This document shows, in pieces, positions 6,600-12,583 of a DNA stretch of 12,583 bases. Position 1 is the stretch's first letter; every line of letters begins with the position of its first letter. Below the pieces are notes generated by a model, which saw only the letters and a list, made by a program, of their open reading frames with translations, did not search any database and was not told the DNA's origin. Source of the stretch: Syntrophobacterales bacterium (GTDB lineage Bacteria > Desulfobacterota > Syntrophobacteria > BM002); assembly GCA_030613915.1 (NCBI GenBank), contig JAUWKY010000022.1, forward strand, positions 1 to 12,583, in the 5' to 3' direction. Position numbers and translations under genes: made by a program.

Positions 6600-7247
6600 A
6601 TGAGACGATTGCCCATTGCCAAGCAAGGCTCTCCATACATTATTGGCCTTGCGGTGCTGTTACTTCTGTTCGGTCTCTTGGGCTGGACGATTTTGACTGT
6701 ACTGACTTTAATCGTAACGCTTTTGGTGATAAACTTCTTCCGAGACCCTGAGAGGACCATACCGCAGGACCCACAGGCGGTGCTGGCTCCGGCTGACGGA
6801 CGAATCATTTTCGCCGGGAAAGTATTTGAAGATAGGTTTTTAAACAAAGAGACCCTGAAGATAAGCATCTTTATGTCAATCTTCAATGTCCACGTGAACC
6901 GTATACCTTTTTCTGGAGAGGTGGAAAGCGTTCATTACGAAAAAGGCACATTTTTTGCTGCCCATGTGGATAAGGCCTCTAGAGACAACGAACACAATGC
7001 AGTGATTTTGAGAATCTCTGGTGGAGAAAAAATAGTTTTCATCCAAATTGCCGGCTTGGTCGCTCGGCGAATCGACTGCTGGCTGAAGCCGGGTGAGCGG
7101 GTTCAGCGGGGTGACCGTTTTGGTATGATTCGTTTCGGCTCTCGGCTGGACGTCTTCGTTCCCACTGACAGCCGGTTGGCAATAAACATGGGGCAAGGTG
7201 TTAAAGCAGGAGAGAGTATTTTATGTTACCACCTAAAAGACAAGTGA
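6600..7247 (+). CDS. psd: Phosphatidylserine decarboxylase, short (archaeal/Gram-positive-like) type
   Basis: The 215-residue proenzyme decarboxylates phosphatidylserine to phosphatidylethanolamine at the membrane. An N-terminal hydrophobic hairpin (about 12-47) should anchor it. It is followed by FFRDPERTIP (46-55), APADGRI (63-69), FMSIFNVHVNRIP (91-103) and HVDKASRDNEHN. The C-terminal FGSRLDVFVP contains Gly180-Ser181, the expected self-cleavage site where Ser becomes the pyruvoyl cofactor. The length fits the short Psd class and not the roughly 300-residue E. coli type. ATG 6600 is the only start after an in-frame TAG at 6558; its ribosome-binding site is weak. Its last 25 bases overlap pssA, the gene for the preceding pathway step, so the two are translationally linked. 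Confidence 0.94.
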   Translation: MRRLPIAKQGSPYIIGLAVLLLLFGLLGWTILTVLTLIVTLLVINFFRDPERTIPQDPQAVLAPADGRIIFAGKVFEDRFLNKETLKISIFMSIFNVHVNRIPFSGEVESVHYEKGTFFAAHVDKASRDNEHNAVILRISGGEKIVFIQIAGLVARRIDCWLKPGERVQRGDRFGMIRFGSRLDVFVPTDSRLAINMGQGVKAGESILCYHLKDK

Positions 7248-8023
7248 AACGGAGAACTAAAAAGCCACGACAGAAGAAACGAGGTGTCTACCTCCTTCCT
7301 AACCTTCTTACCACCGGTAACCTGTTTTGCGGCTTTTATAGCATTATTGCCACCATCAATCACGACTTCAGGACGGCAGCAATTGCGATTCTTTTTGCCA
7401 TTCTCTTCGATATTCTCGATGGCAAGGTGGCGCGTCTCACTGGCTCCAGCAGCCGCTTTGGTGTGGAGTATGATTCTCTGGCGGATCTGGTGGCTTTCGG
7501 GGTAGCACCCGCGCTGCTTGTGTATCTGTGGGCACTTCAACCATTCGGCCGCCTGGGGTGGGGAGCGGCTTTTCTATTTGTTGCCTGTGGCGCCCTGCGG
7601 CTGGCTCGTTTCAATACACAGGCTGATCCGACTCCCAAGAAGCATTTCGTGGGACTTCCCATTCCCGGAGCCGCCTTAATGGTAGCCACAACCGTGATGT
7701 TTTTTTACCGGATGGGAGGCAGTGGTCCCACAAAGCATTTCCTGTTGTTGGCCACGACCTACGTCTTGGGTTTTCTCATGGTCAGCAACATCCCTTACAA
7801 TAGCTTCAAAGAGTTTGATGGATTTCAGCGGATGCCGTTCCGGACGCTGTTCTTGATAGTCCTGCTTTTGTCGGTAGTCACCGCCCAACCTTCCATCATG
7901 CTCTTTACTCTGGGCCTTGTCTATGTGAGTTCAGGTCCCCTTGGTTACGCTCATGGCTTACTCCAAAGCCGCAGGCAATCCGTTGAGCAACAAACGGATA
8001 GCCAGGAGGCGGATATTTCATGA
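7223..8023 (+). CDS. pssA: CDP-diacylglycerol-serine O-phosphatidyltransferase
   Basis: The 266-residue integral membrane enzyme makes phosphatidylserine from CDP-diacylglycerol and serine. The CDP-alcohol phosphotransferase signature DGx2ARx8Gx3Dx3D is complete: Asp66, Gly67, Ala70, Arg71, Gly80, Asp84, Asp88. The N-terminal 22 residues are strongly basic, followed by LPNLLTTGNLFCGFYSI (25-41), typical of the bacterial membrane-bound PssA (type II). Several hydrophobic stretches follow (about 50-65, 90-125, 148-162, 172-188, 207-240), consistent with a polytopic protein. ATG 7223 follows AGGAGAGAG. It overlaps psd by 25 bases, so product and consumer enzymes are made together. A 270-base spacer separates it from leuC, where leuA might have been expected. 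Confidence 0.94.
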   Translation: MLPPKRQVKRRTKKPRQKKRGVYLLPNLLTTGNLFCGFYSIIATINHDFRTAAIAILFAILFDILDGKVARLTGSSSRFGVEYDSLADLVAFGVAPALLVYLWALQPFGRLGWGAAFLFVACGALRLARFNTQADPTPKKHFVGLPIPGAALMVATTVMFFYRMGGSGPTKHFLLLATTYVLGFLMVSNIPYNSFKEFDGFQRMPFRTLFLIVLLLSVVTAQPSIMLFTLGLVYVSSGPLGYAHGLLQSRRQSVEQQTDSQEADIS

Positions 8024-8047
8024 AGCGGTAGAGTAAGGCAAACTTAT

Positions 8048-8167
8048 GAAATCCCAAACTCCAAGCACCAAATTACAAACAAATCTCAAATTCCAATATT
8101 CAATGACCAAAACACAAAACAGGTTTGGTCCGCCGGAGGCGGATTGGTCATTGTGATTTGGGATTTC
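8048..8167. repeat. Nested palindromic repeat between pssA and leuC
   Basis: Three nested perfect pairings share a centre: GAAATCCCAAA (8048-8058) with TTTGGGATTTC (8157-8167); CAATGACCAA (8101-8110) with TTGGTCATTG (8144-8153); and TCCGCC (8129-8134) with GGCGGA (8138-8143). A competing pairing of GACCAAA (8105-8111) with TTTGGTC (8124-8130) is possible. The left side carries about 40 extra A/C-rich bases, so the element is asymmetric. No ORF of recognisable kind is present, and no remnant of leuA is evident. Confidence 0.75.
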
Positions 8168-8173
8168 TATTCC

Positions 8174-8194
8174 TCCAGTACTCCAGTACTCCAA
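8174..8194. repeat. CCAGTACT tandem copies, same family as 2281-2315
   Basis: Two perfect 8-base units CCAGTACT (8174-8181, 8182-8189) are followed by CCAAA. The 11-base word CCAGTACTCCA also begins the right arm at 2281. The remaining bases up to leuC (8195-8293) contain the palindrome TCCATGGA (8242-8249) and the leuC ribosome-binding region, but no other clear feature. Confidence 0.6.
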
Positions 8195-8293
8195 AACCAC
8201 CGGACATGCTTACCGGCAAAGCCATTGAGCTCTGACCTGACTCCATGGACCAGGTTTCCTAGATTCGAATGACCAGCGACAAAGGTAGCTACC

Positions 8294-9553
8294 ATGGGAA
8301 TGACGATTACCGAGAAAATTCTTGCGGCCCACGCCGGCTTGGACAAAGTAGAACCGGGAGAACTCATCGAAGTCAGTGTTGACTTCTCCCTCGCCAACGA
8401 TATTACTGCGCCCATTGCCATTGAGCGGTTCCGCCAGGCGGGTGCCGAAAAGATTTATGACGTGGCGAGGATTGCCCTTGTCCCCGACCACTTCGTACCC
8501 AACAAGGACATTGAATCTGCCGCCCAGTGTCAGCTTTTGCGGGAGTTTGCCCTCGAGCATGAATTACCCCATTATTATGAGGTGGGTCGCATGGGCATCG
8601 AACACGCGCTCCTACCTGAACAGGGATTGGTCCTCCCCGGAGATGTGGTGGTAGGCGCCGACAGCCACACTTGTACCTACGGGGGACTCGGAGCCTTTGC
8701 CACCGGCGTTGGCAGTACGGATCTTGCTGCGGTTATGATAACCGGCCGGACCTGGTTCCGCGTGCCGGCCTCAATCAAGTTTATCTTCCAGGGGAATCTT
8801 CGTCCCTGGGTTACGGGTAAGGATCTGATTCTTTATACCATTGGCCAGATTGGCGTTGATGGTGCCCGTTATCGGGCCATGGAGTTCACCGGCCCTGTCA
8901 TTGCTCAACTCTCCATGGATCAACGGCTGACCATGGCCAACATGGCCATTGAAGCAGGAGCAAAAAACGGCATAATCGCACCTGACGAGTGTACCCGGGC
9001 TTTTGTGGAGGAAAGGGCGCAGCGGTCCTATAAATTTTACCAAAGCGACGCTGATGCTCAGTATGAGCAGGTCATCACTTACAATGTCAGTGAGATCGAA
9101 CCACAAGTGGCCCTGCCACCTTCCCCAGCAAACAGCCAACCGGTTTCATCCTTGGATGAGATTCCCATTGATCAGGTAGTGATCGGCTCCTGTACCAATG
9201 GCCGCATTGAGGATTTGAGATTGGCTGCTCAGCTGCTGAAAAGCCGCAGGGTTGCACCCAGGGTGCGCTGCCTCATCATTCCTGCCACCCAGGCCATTTA
9301 CCGACAGGCCATGGATGAAGGTCTGTTCACAATTTTCCTTGAGGCAGAGGCTGCCATAAGCACCCCAACCTGTGGTCCTTGTCTGGGTGGTCACATGGGA
9401 ATTCTCGCTGCTGGGGAGCGGGCCGTGGCCACTACCAACAGGAATTTCGTGGGGCGAATGGGTCATCCGGAAAGCGAAGTCTATCTGGCCTCGCCTGCCG
9501 TGGCTGCGGCCTCGGCCGTGCTGGGCCGCATCGCCAGCCCGGAGGAATTGTGA
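8294..9553 (+). CDS. leuC: 3-isopropylmalate dehydratase large subunit
   Basis: The 419-residue protein is the 4Fe-4S catalytic subunit that, with LeuD, isomerises 2-isopropylmalate to 3-isopropylmalate. It is of the shorter LeuC2/HacA-like class (about 420 residues), not the roughly 466-residue E. coli type. Seen: MTITEKILAAHAG (3-15), DHFVP, GADSHTCTYGGLGAFATGVGSTDLA (121-145), and the three cluster cysteines at Cys300 (IGSCTNGR), Cys360 and Cys363 (TCGPCLGGHMG). NFVGRMGHPESEVYLASPAVAAASA near the C-terminus is the usual LeuC ending. ATG 8294 follows AAAGG (8281-8285); ATG 8300 is a weaker alternative two codons later. Members of this class can also act on citramalate or homocitrate-type substrates, so leucine synthesis is the most likely but not the only role. 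Confidence 0.95.
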   Translation: MGMTITEKILAAHAGLDKVEPGELIEVSVDFSLANDITAPIAIERFRQAGAEKIYDVARIALVPDHFVPNKDIESAAQCQLLREFALEHELPHYYEVGRMGIEHALLPEQGLVLPGDVVVGADSHTCTYGGLGAFATGVGSTDLAAVMITGRTWFRVPASIKFIFQGNLRPWVTGKDLILYTIGQIGVDGARYRAMEFTGPVIAQLSMDQRLTMANMAIEAGAKNGIIAPDECTRAFVEERAQRSYKFYQSDADAQYEQVITYNVSEIEPQVALPPSPANSQPVSSLDEIPIDQVVIGSCTNGRIEDLRLAAQLLKSRRVAPRVRCLIIPATQAIYRQAMDEGLFTIFLEAEAAISTPTCGPCLGGHMGILAAGERAVATTNRNFVGRMGHPESEVYLASPAVAAASAVLGRIASPEEL

Positions 9554-9596
9554 TGTTCTTCGTGGTTTTAACTCCTGAGCACCCTTGGAGAAAACT

Positions 9597-10091
9597 ATGA
9601 AATTTACTGGAAAAGCGTGGAAATTTGGGGCTGATATTGACACTGATGCCATTATTCCAGCTCGCTATCTGAATACATCAGATCCGAAAGAGCTTGCCCA
9701 GCATTGCATGGAGGACGCTGATCCCAAATTTGCTCAGAAGGTCTCGCCAGGTGATGTTATCGTCGCTGATAAGAATTTTGGTTGCGGCTCCTCTCGAGAA
9801 CACGCCCCCATTGCTATTAAAGCGGCCGGGGTAAGCTGCGTAATTGCCGCAAGCTTCGCTCGTATTTTCTACCGTAACGCTTTTAATATGGGTCTGCCCA
9901 TCTTGGAGTCAGAGGAGGCGGCGGCCGATGTTGTCACGGGCGAGCAGCTAGAAATAGATCTGGCAACTGGAATTATTGTCAACAAAAGCCGAAACCTTAC
10001 CTACAAGGCACAGCCAGTGCCGCCCTTCATGCAAGAGTTAGTGGCCGGAGGCGGTCTGATTCCCTATGTAATGAAGAGATTGAGCGATTGA
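9597..10091 (+). CDS. leuD: 3-isopropylmalate dehydratase small subunit
   Basis: The 164-residue swivel-domain partner of LeuC has the short size that pairs with 420-residue large subunits. Seen: [18 protein letters not shown] (10-27), [41 protein letters not shown] (61-101), and a C-terminal [20 protein letters not shown] 9597 is chosen because GGAG at 9587-9590 is an ideally spaced ribosome-binding site for it. The TTG at 9585 overlaps that site and would add only four non-conserved residues. The gene lies 43 bases after leuC. Confidence 0.95.
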   Translation: MKFTGKAWKFGADIDTDAIIPARYLNTSDPKELAQHCMEDADPKFAQKVSPGDVIVADKNFGCGSSREHAPIAIKAAGVSCVIAASFARIFYRNAFNMGLPILESEEAAADVVTGEQLEIDLATGIIVNKSRNLTYKAQPVPPFMQELVAGGGLIPYVMKRLSD

Positions 10092-10127
10092 GGGATTCAG
10101 GAATTCTGCCCCTTTTGAACTTTTGTA

Positions 10128-10158
10128 ACGCTAGGCGCTTTGCGCTAAGCGTTTTGCG
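10128..10158. repeat. 7-base micro-tandem array between leuD and leuB
   Basis: Units ACGCTAG, GCGCTTT, GCGCTAA and GCGTTTT, followed by GCG, form a degenerate 7-base array in the 88-base gap. It is the same kind of array as at 1293-1425 and 4584-4604, with a different unit. Confidence 0.65.
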
Positions 10159-10179
10159 AATCAGGTAGTGGAGGTTGTG

Positions 10180-11244
10180 ATGGCAAAAACCTATCGAATT
10201 GGCGTAATTCCGGGCGACGGCACCGGTCCTGAGGTGGTAGCTGAAGGCCTCAAGGCCCTTGCAGCCATTGCTGAACGTAATGGCTTCTCCTACGAATTGG
10301 TTTCCTATGACATTGGCGGGGACCGCTATTTGAAAACTGGTGAAACCCTGCCTGATTCAGTTCTCCATGAGCTGCAAACAGTGCACGCCATTTACTTGGG
10401 TGCCATCGGTCACCCTGAGGTTCAGCCCGGGATTCTGGAGCAGGGTATCTTGTTGACAATTCGGTTTGCCTTGGACCAGTATATAAATCTACGCCCGGTC
10501 GTCCTCTATCCAGGTGTCTGGACACCGCTGCGGGATAAGAATCCTGAAGACATCGATTGCGTGGTGGTTAGAGAGAATACCGAAGGTCTCTATGTTGGCA
10601 GTGGTGGTTTTTTGAGAAAGGGTACTCCGGATGAGGTTGCCATTCAGGAATCGGTGAATACGCGTAAAGGCGTGGAGCGCTGTGTCCGCTATGCTTTTGA
10701 GCTTTGCCATCGCCAGGGACGTCAGAAGGTAACGCTTTGTGGTAAGACCAATGTACTGACGTACGCCTTCGACCTGTGGGAGCGGACCTTCCATGAAGTA
10801 GCCCAGGAATACAAGGATATCGAAACGGATTATGCCCATGTGGATGCCATTTGTATGTGGATGGTGAAAAATCCAGAATGGTTCGACGTAATTGTGACCG
10901 ACAATATGTTCGGTGACATTATCACCGATCTGGGGGCAATGATTCAGGGTGGTATGGGCATAGCAGCCGGGGGCAACATAAACCCACACGGTGTGTCCAT
11001 GTTCGAGCCCATTGGAGGTTCTGCCCCTAAATACACCGGGAAGAGTGTAATCAATCCTCTGGCAGCCGTTGCTGCCTTGGCCATGCTCCTGGATAATCTG
11101 GGCGAAGAAGATGCTGGTCAGCAGGTGGAGGATGCTATCAAGCGCGTAGTAAAAGATGACTTGAAAAGCATGGACGCCGGTCGTATGGGTTATACTACCC
11201 AGGAGGTTGGTGATTTGGTGGTTAAATATATATCCGAGAGCTAG
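10180..11244 (+). CDS. leuB: 3-isopropylmalate dehydrogenase (isocitrate/isopropylmalate dehydrogenase family)
   Basis: The 354-residue NAD-dependent beta-decarboxylating dehydrogenase converts 3-isopropylmalate to the leucine keto acid precursor. Seen: [14 protein letters not shown] (7-20), the substrate arginines Arg95 and Arg105 ([15 protein letters not shown]), Arg131 in VRENTEGLY with Tyr138, Lys189 in [10 protein letters not shown], the metal-binding Asp222, Asp246 and Asp250 ([13 protein letters not shown]), and the nucleotide loop [13 protein letters not shown] (276-288). ATG 10180 follows GGAGG (10170-10174) at five bases; the GTG at 10168 is part of that site and is rejected. Placement next to leuCD supports LeuB over isocitrate or tartrate dehydrogenase relatives, which share most of these motifs. 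Confidence 0.92.
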   Translation: MAKTYRIGVIPGDGTGPEVVAEGLKALAAIAERNGFSYELVSYDIGGDRYLKTGETLPDSVLHELQTVHAIYLGAIGHPEVQPGILEQGILLTIRFALDQYINLRPVVLYPGVWTPLRDKNPEDIDCVVVRENTEGLYVGSGGFLRKGTPDEVAIQESVNTRKGVERCVRYAFELCHRQGRQKVTLCGKTNVLTYAFDLWERTFHEVAQEYKDIETDYAHVDAICMWMVKNPEWFDVIVTDNMFGDIITDLGAMIQGGMGIAAGGNINPHGVSMFEPIGGSAPKYTGKSVINPLAAVAALAMLLDNLGEEDAGQQVEDAIKRVVKDDLKSMDAGRMGYTTQEVGDLVVKYISES

Positions 11245-11268
11245 TTGGTTTATAAGAGGTAATGGGCA

Positions 11269-12288
11269 ATGAAAAGCGAATATCATGTAGCGCTAGCCGG
11301 CGCCACGGGCGCGGTCGGTAATGAGATGCTCCAGATTCTTGAGGAGCAGGAGTTCCCGGTAGCTTCCCTCAAGCTGCTGGCCTCTTCCCGCTCCGCGGGA
11401 AAGACTCTGGATTTTCGGGGTGAAAGCCTGCACGTTGAAGAGCTCCGTGAGGATTCTTTCGAGGGAGTAGATATCGCTCTGTTCTCGGCAGGTGCTGCGG
11501 CTAGCCGGCAGTTCGCACCGGCAGCGGCCGAGTCTGGCTGTGTGGTAATCGACAATTCCAGCGGTTGGCGGATGGATCCGGAGGTGCCGTTGGTGGTACC
11601 CGAGGTCAACCCTCACGCTGTCGCCGACTATCGCCGCAAAGGCATCATCGCCAACCCAAACTGTTCTACTATTCAGATGGTGGTAGTGCTGAAGCCCATC
11701 TATGACGCCGCGGGAATTGAGCGAGTGGTGGTGTCAACCTACCAGGCGGTCTCGGGTACCGGAAAGAACGCCATGAAGGAATTGACGGAACAGACGAGAA
11801 ATCTCTTGACCTTCCAGGAAGTTACAGCCGAGGTCTATCCTCACCGGATTGCCTTTAACTGCTTTCCCCATATCGGCAGCTTCCTGGAAAATGGCTATAC
11901 TGAAGAAGAGATGAAAATGGTCCATGAGACCCATAAAATCATGGAGGATCCCAACATTAGGGTAAGCGCTACCACCGTGCGCATTCCGGTCTTCTATGGC
12001 CACTCAGAAGCGGTAAATATTCAGACCGAACGCAAGCTATCTGCTAAAGAGGCGCGGGTTCTGCTTTTTCAGGCTCCCGGGGTTAGGGTGATGGACAATC
12101 CGGATGAACGAATCTATCCAATGCCATCGGAAGCAGCCGGCATCAACGACACCCTGGTGGGAAGGATTCGAGAAGACATCTCTATCGAAAATGGGCTCGA
12201 CCTTTGGATCGTAGCCGATAATATCCGCAAGGGTGCCGCCCTCAACACAGTGCAGATCGCAGAACTTCTGATCAAGGAATATCTGTAG
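11269..12288 (+). CDS. asd: Aspartate-semialdehyde dehydrogenase
   Basis: The 339-residue NADP-dependent enzyme reduces aspartyl phosphate to aspartate semialdehyde, the branch point to lysine/diaminopimelate, threonine, methionine and isoleucine. Seen: the nucleotide loop GATGAVG (11-17), catalytic Cys132 in NPNCSTIQM, Gln159 in STYQAVSGTG, Arg238 and His245 in RIPVFYGHSEAVN, and the C-terminal VADNIRKGAALNTVQIAE. The length fits the 330-345-residue bacterial class rather than the roughly 367-residue E. coli enzyme. ATG 11269 follows AAGAGG (11254-11259), only 24 bases after leuB, so the two genes are co-transcribed. It is the last gene in the window; a repeat element starts four bases after its stop. 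Confidence 0.96.
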   Translation: MKSEYHVALAGATGAVGNEMLQILEEQEFPVASLKLLASSRSAGKTLDFRGESLHVEELREDSFEGVDIALFSAGAAASRQFAPAAAESGCVVIDNSSGWRMDPEVPLVVPEVNPHAVADYRRKGIIANPNCSTIQMVVVLKPIYDAAGIERVVVSTYQAVSGTGKNAMKELTEQTRNLLTFQEVTAEVYPHRIAFNCFPHIGSFLENGYTEEEMKMVHETHKIMEDPNIRVSATTVRIPVFYGHSEAVNIQTERKLSAKEARVLLFQAPGVRVMDNPDERIYPMPSEAAGINDTLVGRIREDISIENGLDLWIVADNIRKGAALNTVQIAELLIKEYL

Positions 12289-12292
12289 GGGC

Positions 12293-12583
12293 GGGGTTGA
12301 TCCCCAGAAGCGCTCTAATAAGGTTTTACGTGATCAAGCTAGCCCTAAACAGTTTGATTAGGAAAGTGAAGGAGAACATTAAGGTCTTTCAAATCCCCCC
12401 TATCCCCCCTTTATTAAAGGGGGGAACTTAATGAAATCACTTAAAAATCTTCCCCCTTTCGCAAAGGGGGATCGAGGGGGATTTCGTCGAGCAAGCGCTT
12501 GCTACACGGCATTGAGTCCTCTGAGATGGTCAGGCGACAAACACCTCATATCGCCTATTTGGGCGCTTACGGGGATCAACCCC
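12293..12583. repeat. MITE-like non-coding element with terminal inverted repeats
   Basis: The 21-base ends 12293-12313 and 12563-12583 are inverted copies matching at 19 of 21 positions. The outer 13 bases (GGGGTTGATCCCC and GGGGATCAACCCC) are exact complements, and each is itself a small GGGG/CCCC hairpin. The right copy stops at the last base of the window, so the repeat may extend further and any target duplication cannot be checked. No convincing gene lies inside. Internal structure includes two perfect C-run/G-run hairpins (see 12391-12484) and a 14-base palindrome at 12490-12503. The interpretation as a MITE is inference. Confidence 0.6.
12391..12484. repeat. Paired C-run/G-run hairpins inside the terminal element
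   Basis: Hairpin 1 (12404-12424) pairs CCCCCCTTT with AAAGGGGGG around ATT. Hairpin 2 (12452-12470) pairs CCCCCTTT with AAAGGGGG around CGC. AAATCCCCC (12391-12399) pairs with GGGGGATTT (12476-12484) and encloses both. The encoded peptide phrase NLPPFAKGDRGGF is one I recognise as a recurrent spurious translation of such repeats in draft bacterial genomes (recollection, not a search). The hairpins lack T-tails, so a terminator role for asd is possible but not shown. Confidence 0.7.

Noticed and set aside
9585..9596. Upstream TTG start for leuD
   Set aside because: It overlaps the GGAG ribosome-binding site that serves ATG 9597, and the added residues are not typical of LeuD N-termini.
10489..11286. 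265-codon minus-strand frame opposite leuB
   Set aside because: The + strand frame carries complete LeuB motifs. The antisense translation has no domain I recognise and follows from codon composition.
12431..12583. Open frame beginning MKSLKNLPPFAKGD and running to the window end
   Set aside because: It lies wholly in the hairpin/terminal-repeat element. The peptide is the translation of C-run/G-run hairpins, a recurrent false gene in draft genomes.

Overview
The window is a bacterial chromosomal segment of moderate GC with every recognisable gene on the + strand. It carries the 3' part of an amidohydrolase (mtaD-like), tsaB, a small DUF465/YdcH-type gene, and then a long branched-chain amino acid cluster: ilvB, ilvN, ilvC, psd, pssA, leuC, leuD, leuB and asd. 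Phosphatidylserine decarboxylase and phosphatidylserine synthase genes lying inside an ilv-leu-asd cluster, together with the style of LeuB and LeuC, point to a member or relative of the Desulfobacterota (former Deltaproteobacteria). That placement is inference. The sequence opens in mid-gene and ends on a repeat, which is how draft or metagenomic contigs often look.

Layout: 1-1278 mtaD (5' end missing); 1279-1443 spacer with micro-tandem repeats; 1444-2133 tsaB; 2134-2427 spacer with an inverted micro-tandem pair and a good sigma-70-type promoter; 2428-2646 DUF465 gene; 2656-4344 ilvB; 4345-4686 repeat-filled spacer; 4687-5181 ilvN; 5182-5536 spacer holding a 184-base nested inverted repeat; 5537-6529 ilvC; 6600-7247 psd overlapping 7223-8023 pssA; 8024-8293 palindrome-rich spacer; 8294-9553 leuC; 9597-10091 leuD; 10180-11244 leuB; 11269-12288 asd; 12293-12583 MITE-like element with terminal inverted repeats.

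Function: IlvBN makes acetolactate or acetohydroxybutyrate, and IlvC isomerises and reduces it. LeuCD and LeuB convert 2-isopropylmalate to the leucine keto acid precursor. Asd supplies aspartate semialdehyde for the threonine, isoleucine, methionine and lysine branches. PssA and Psd make phosphatidylethanolamine. IlvD (dihydroxyacid dehydratase) and LeuA (2-isopropylmalate synthase) are not encoded here; in related gene orders leuA would be expected between pssA and leuC.

The genes are ordinary. The unusual material is in the spacers: short tandem arrays with 7-9 base periods, inverted pairs of such arrays, two long nested palindromes, and a terminal-inverted-repeat element after asd. I see no defence system, CRISPR array, tRNA, rRNA, transposase or phage gene.
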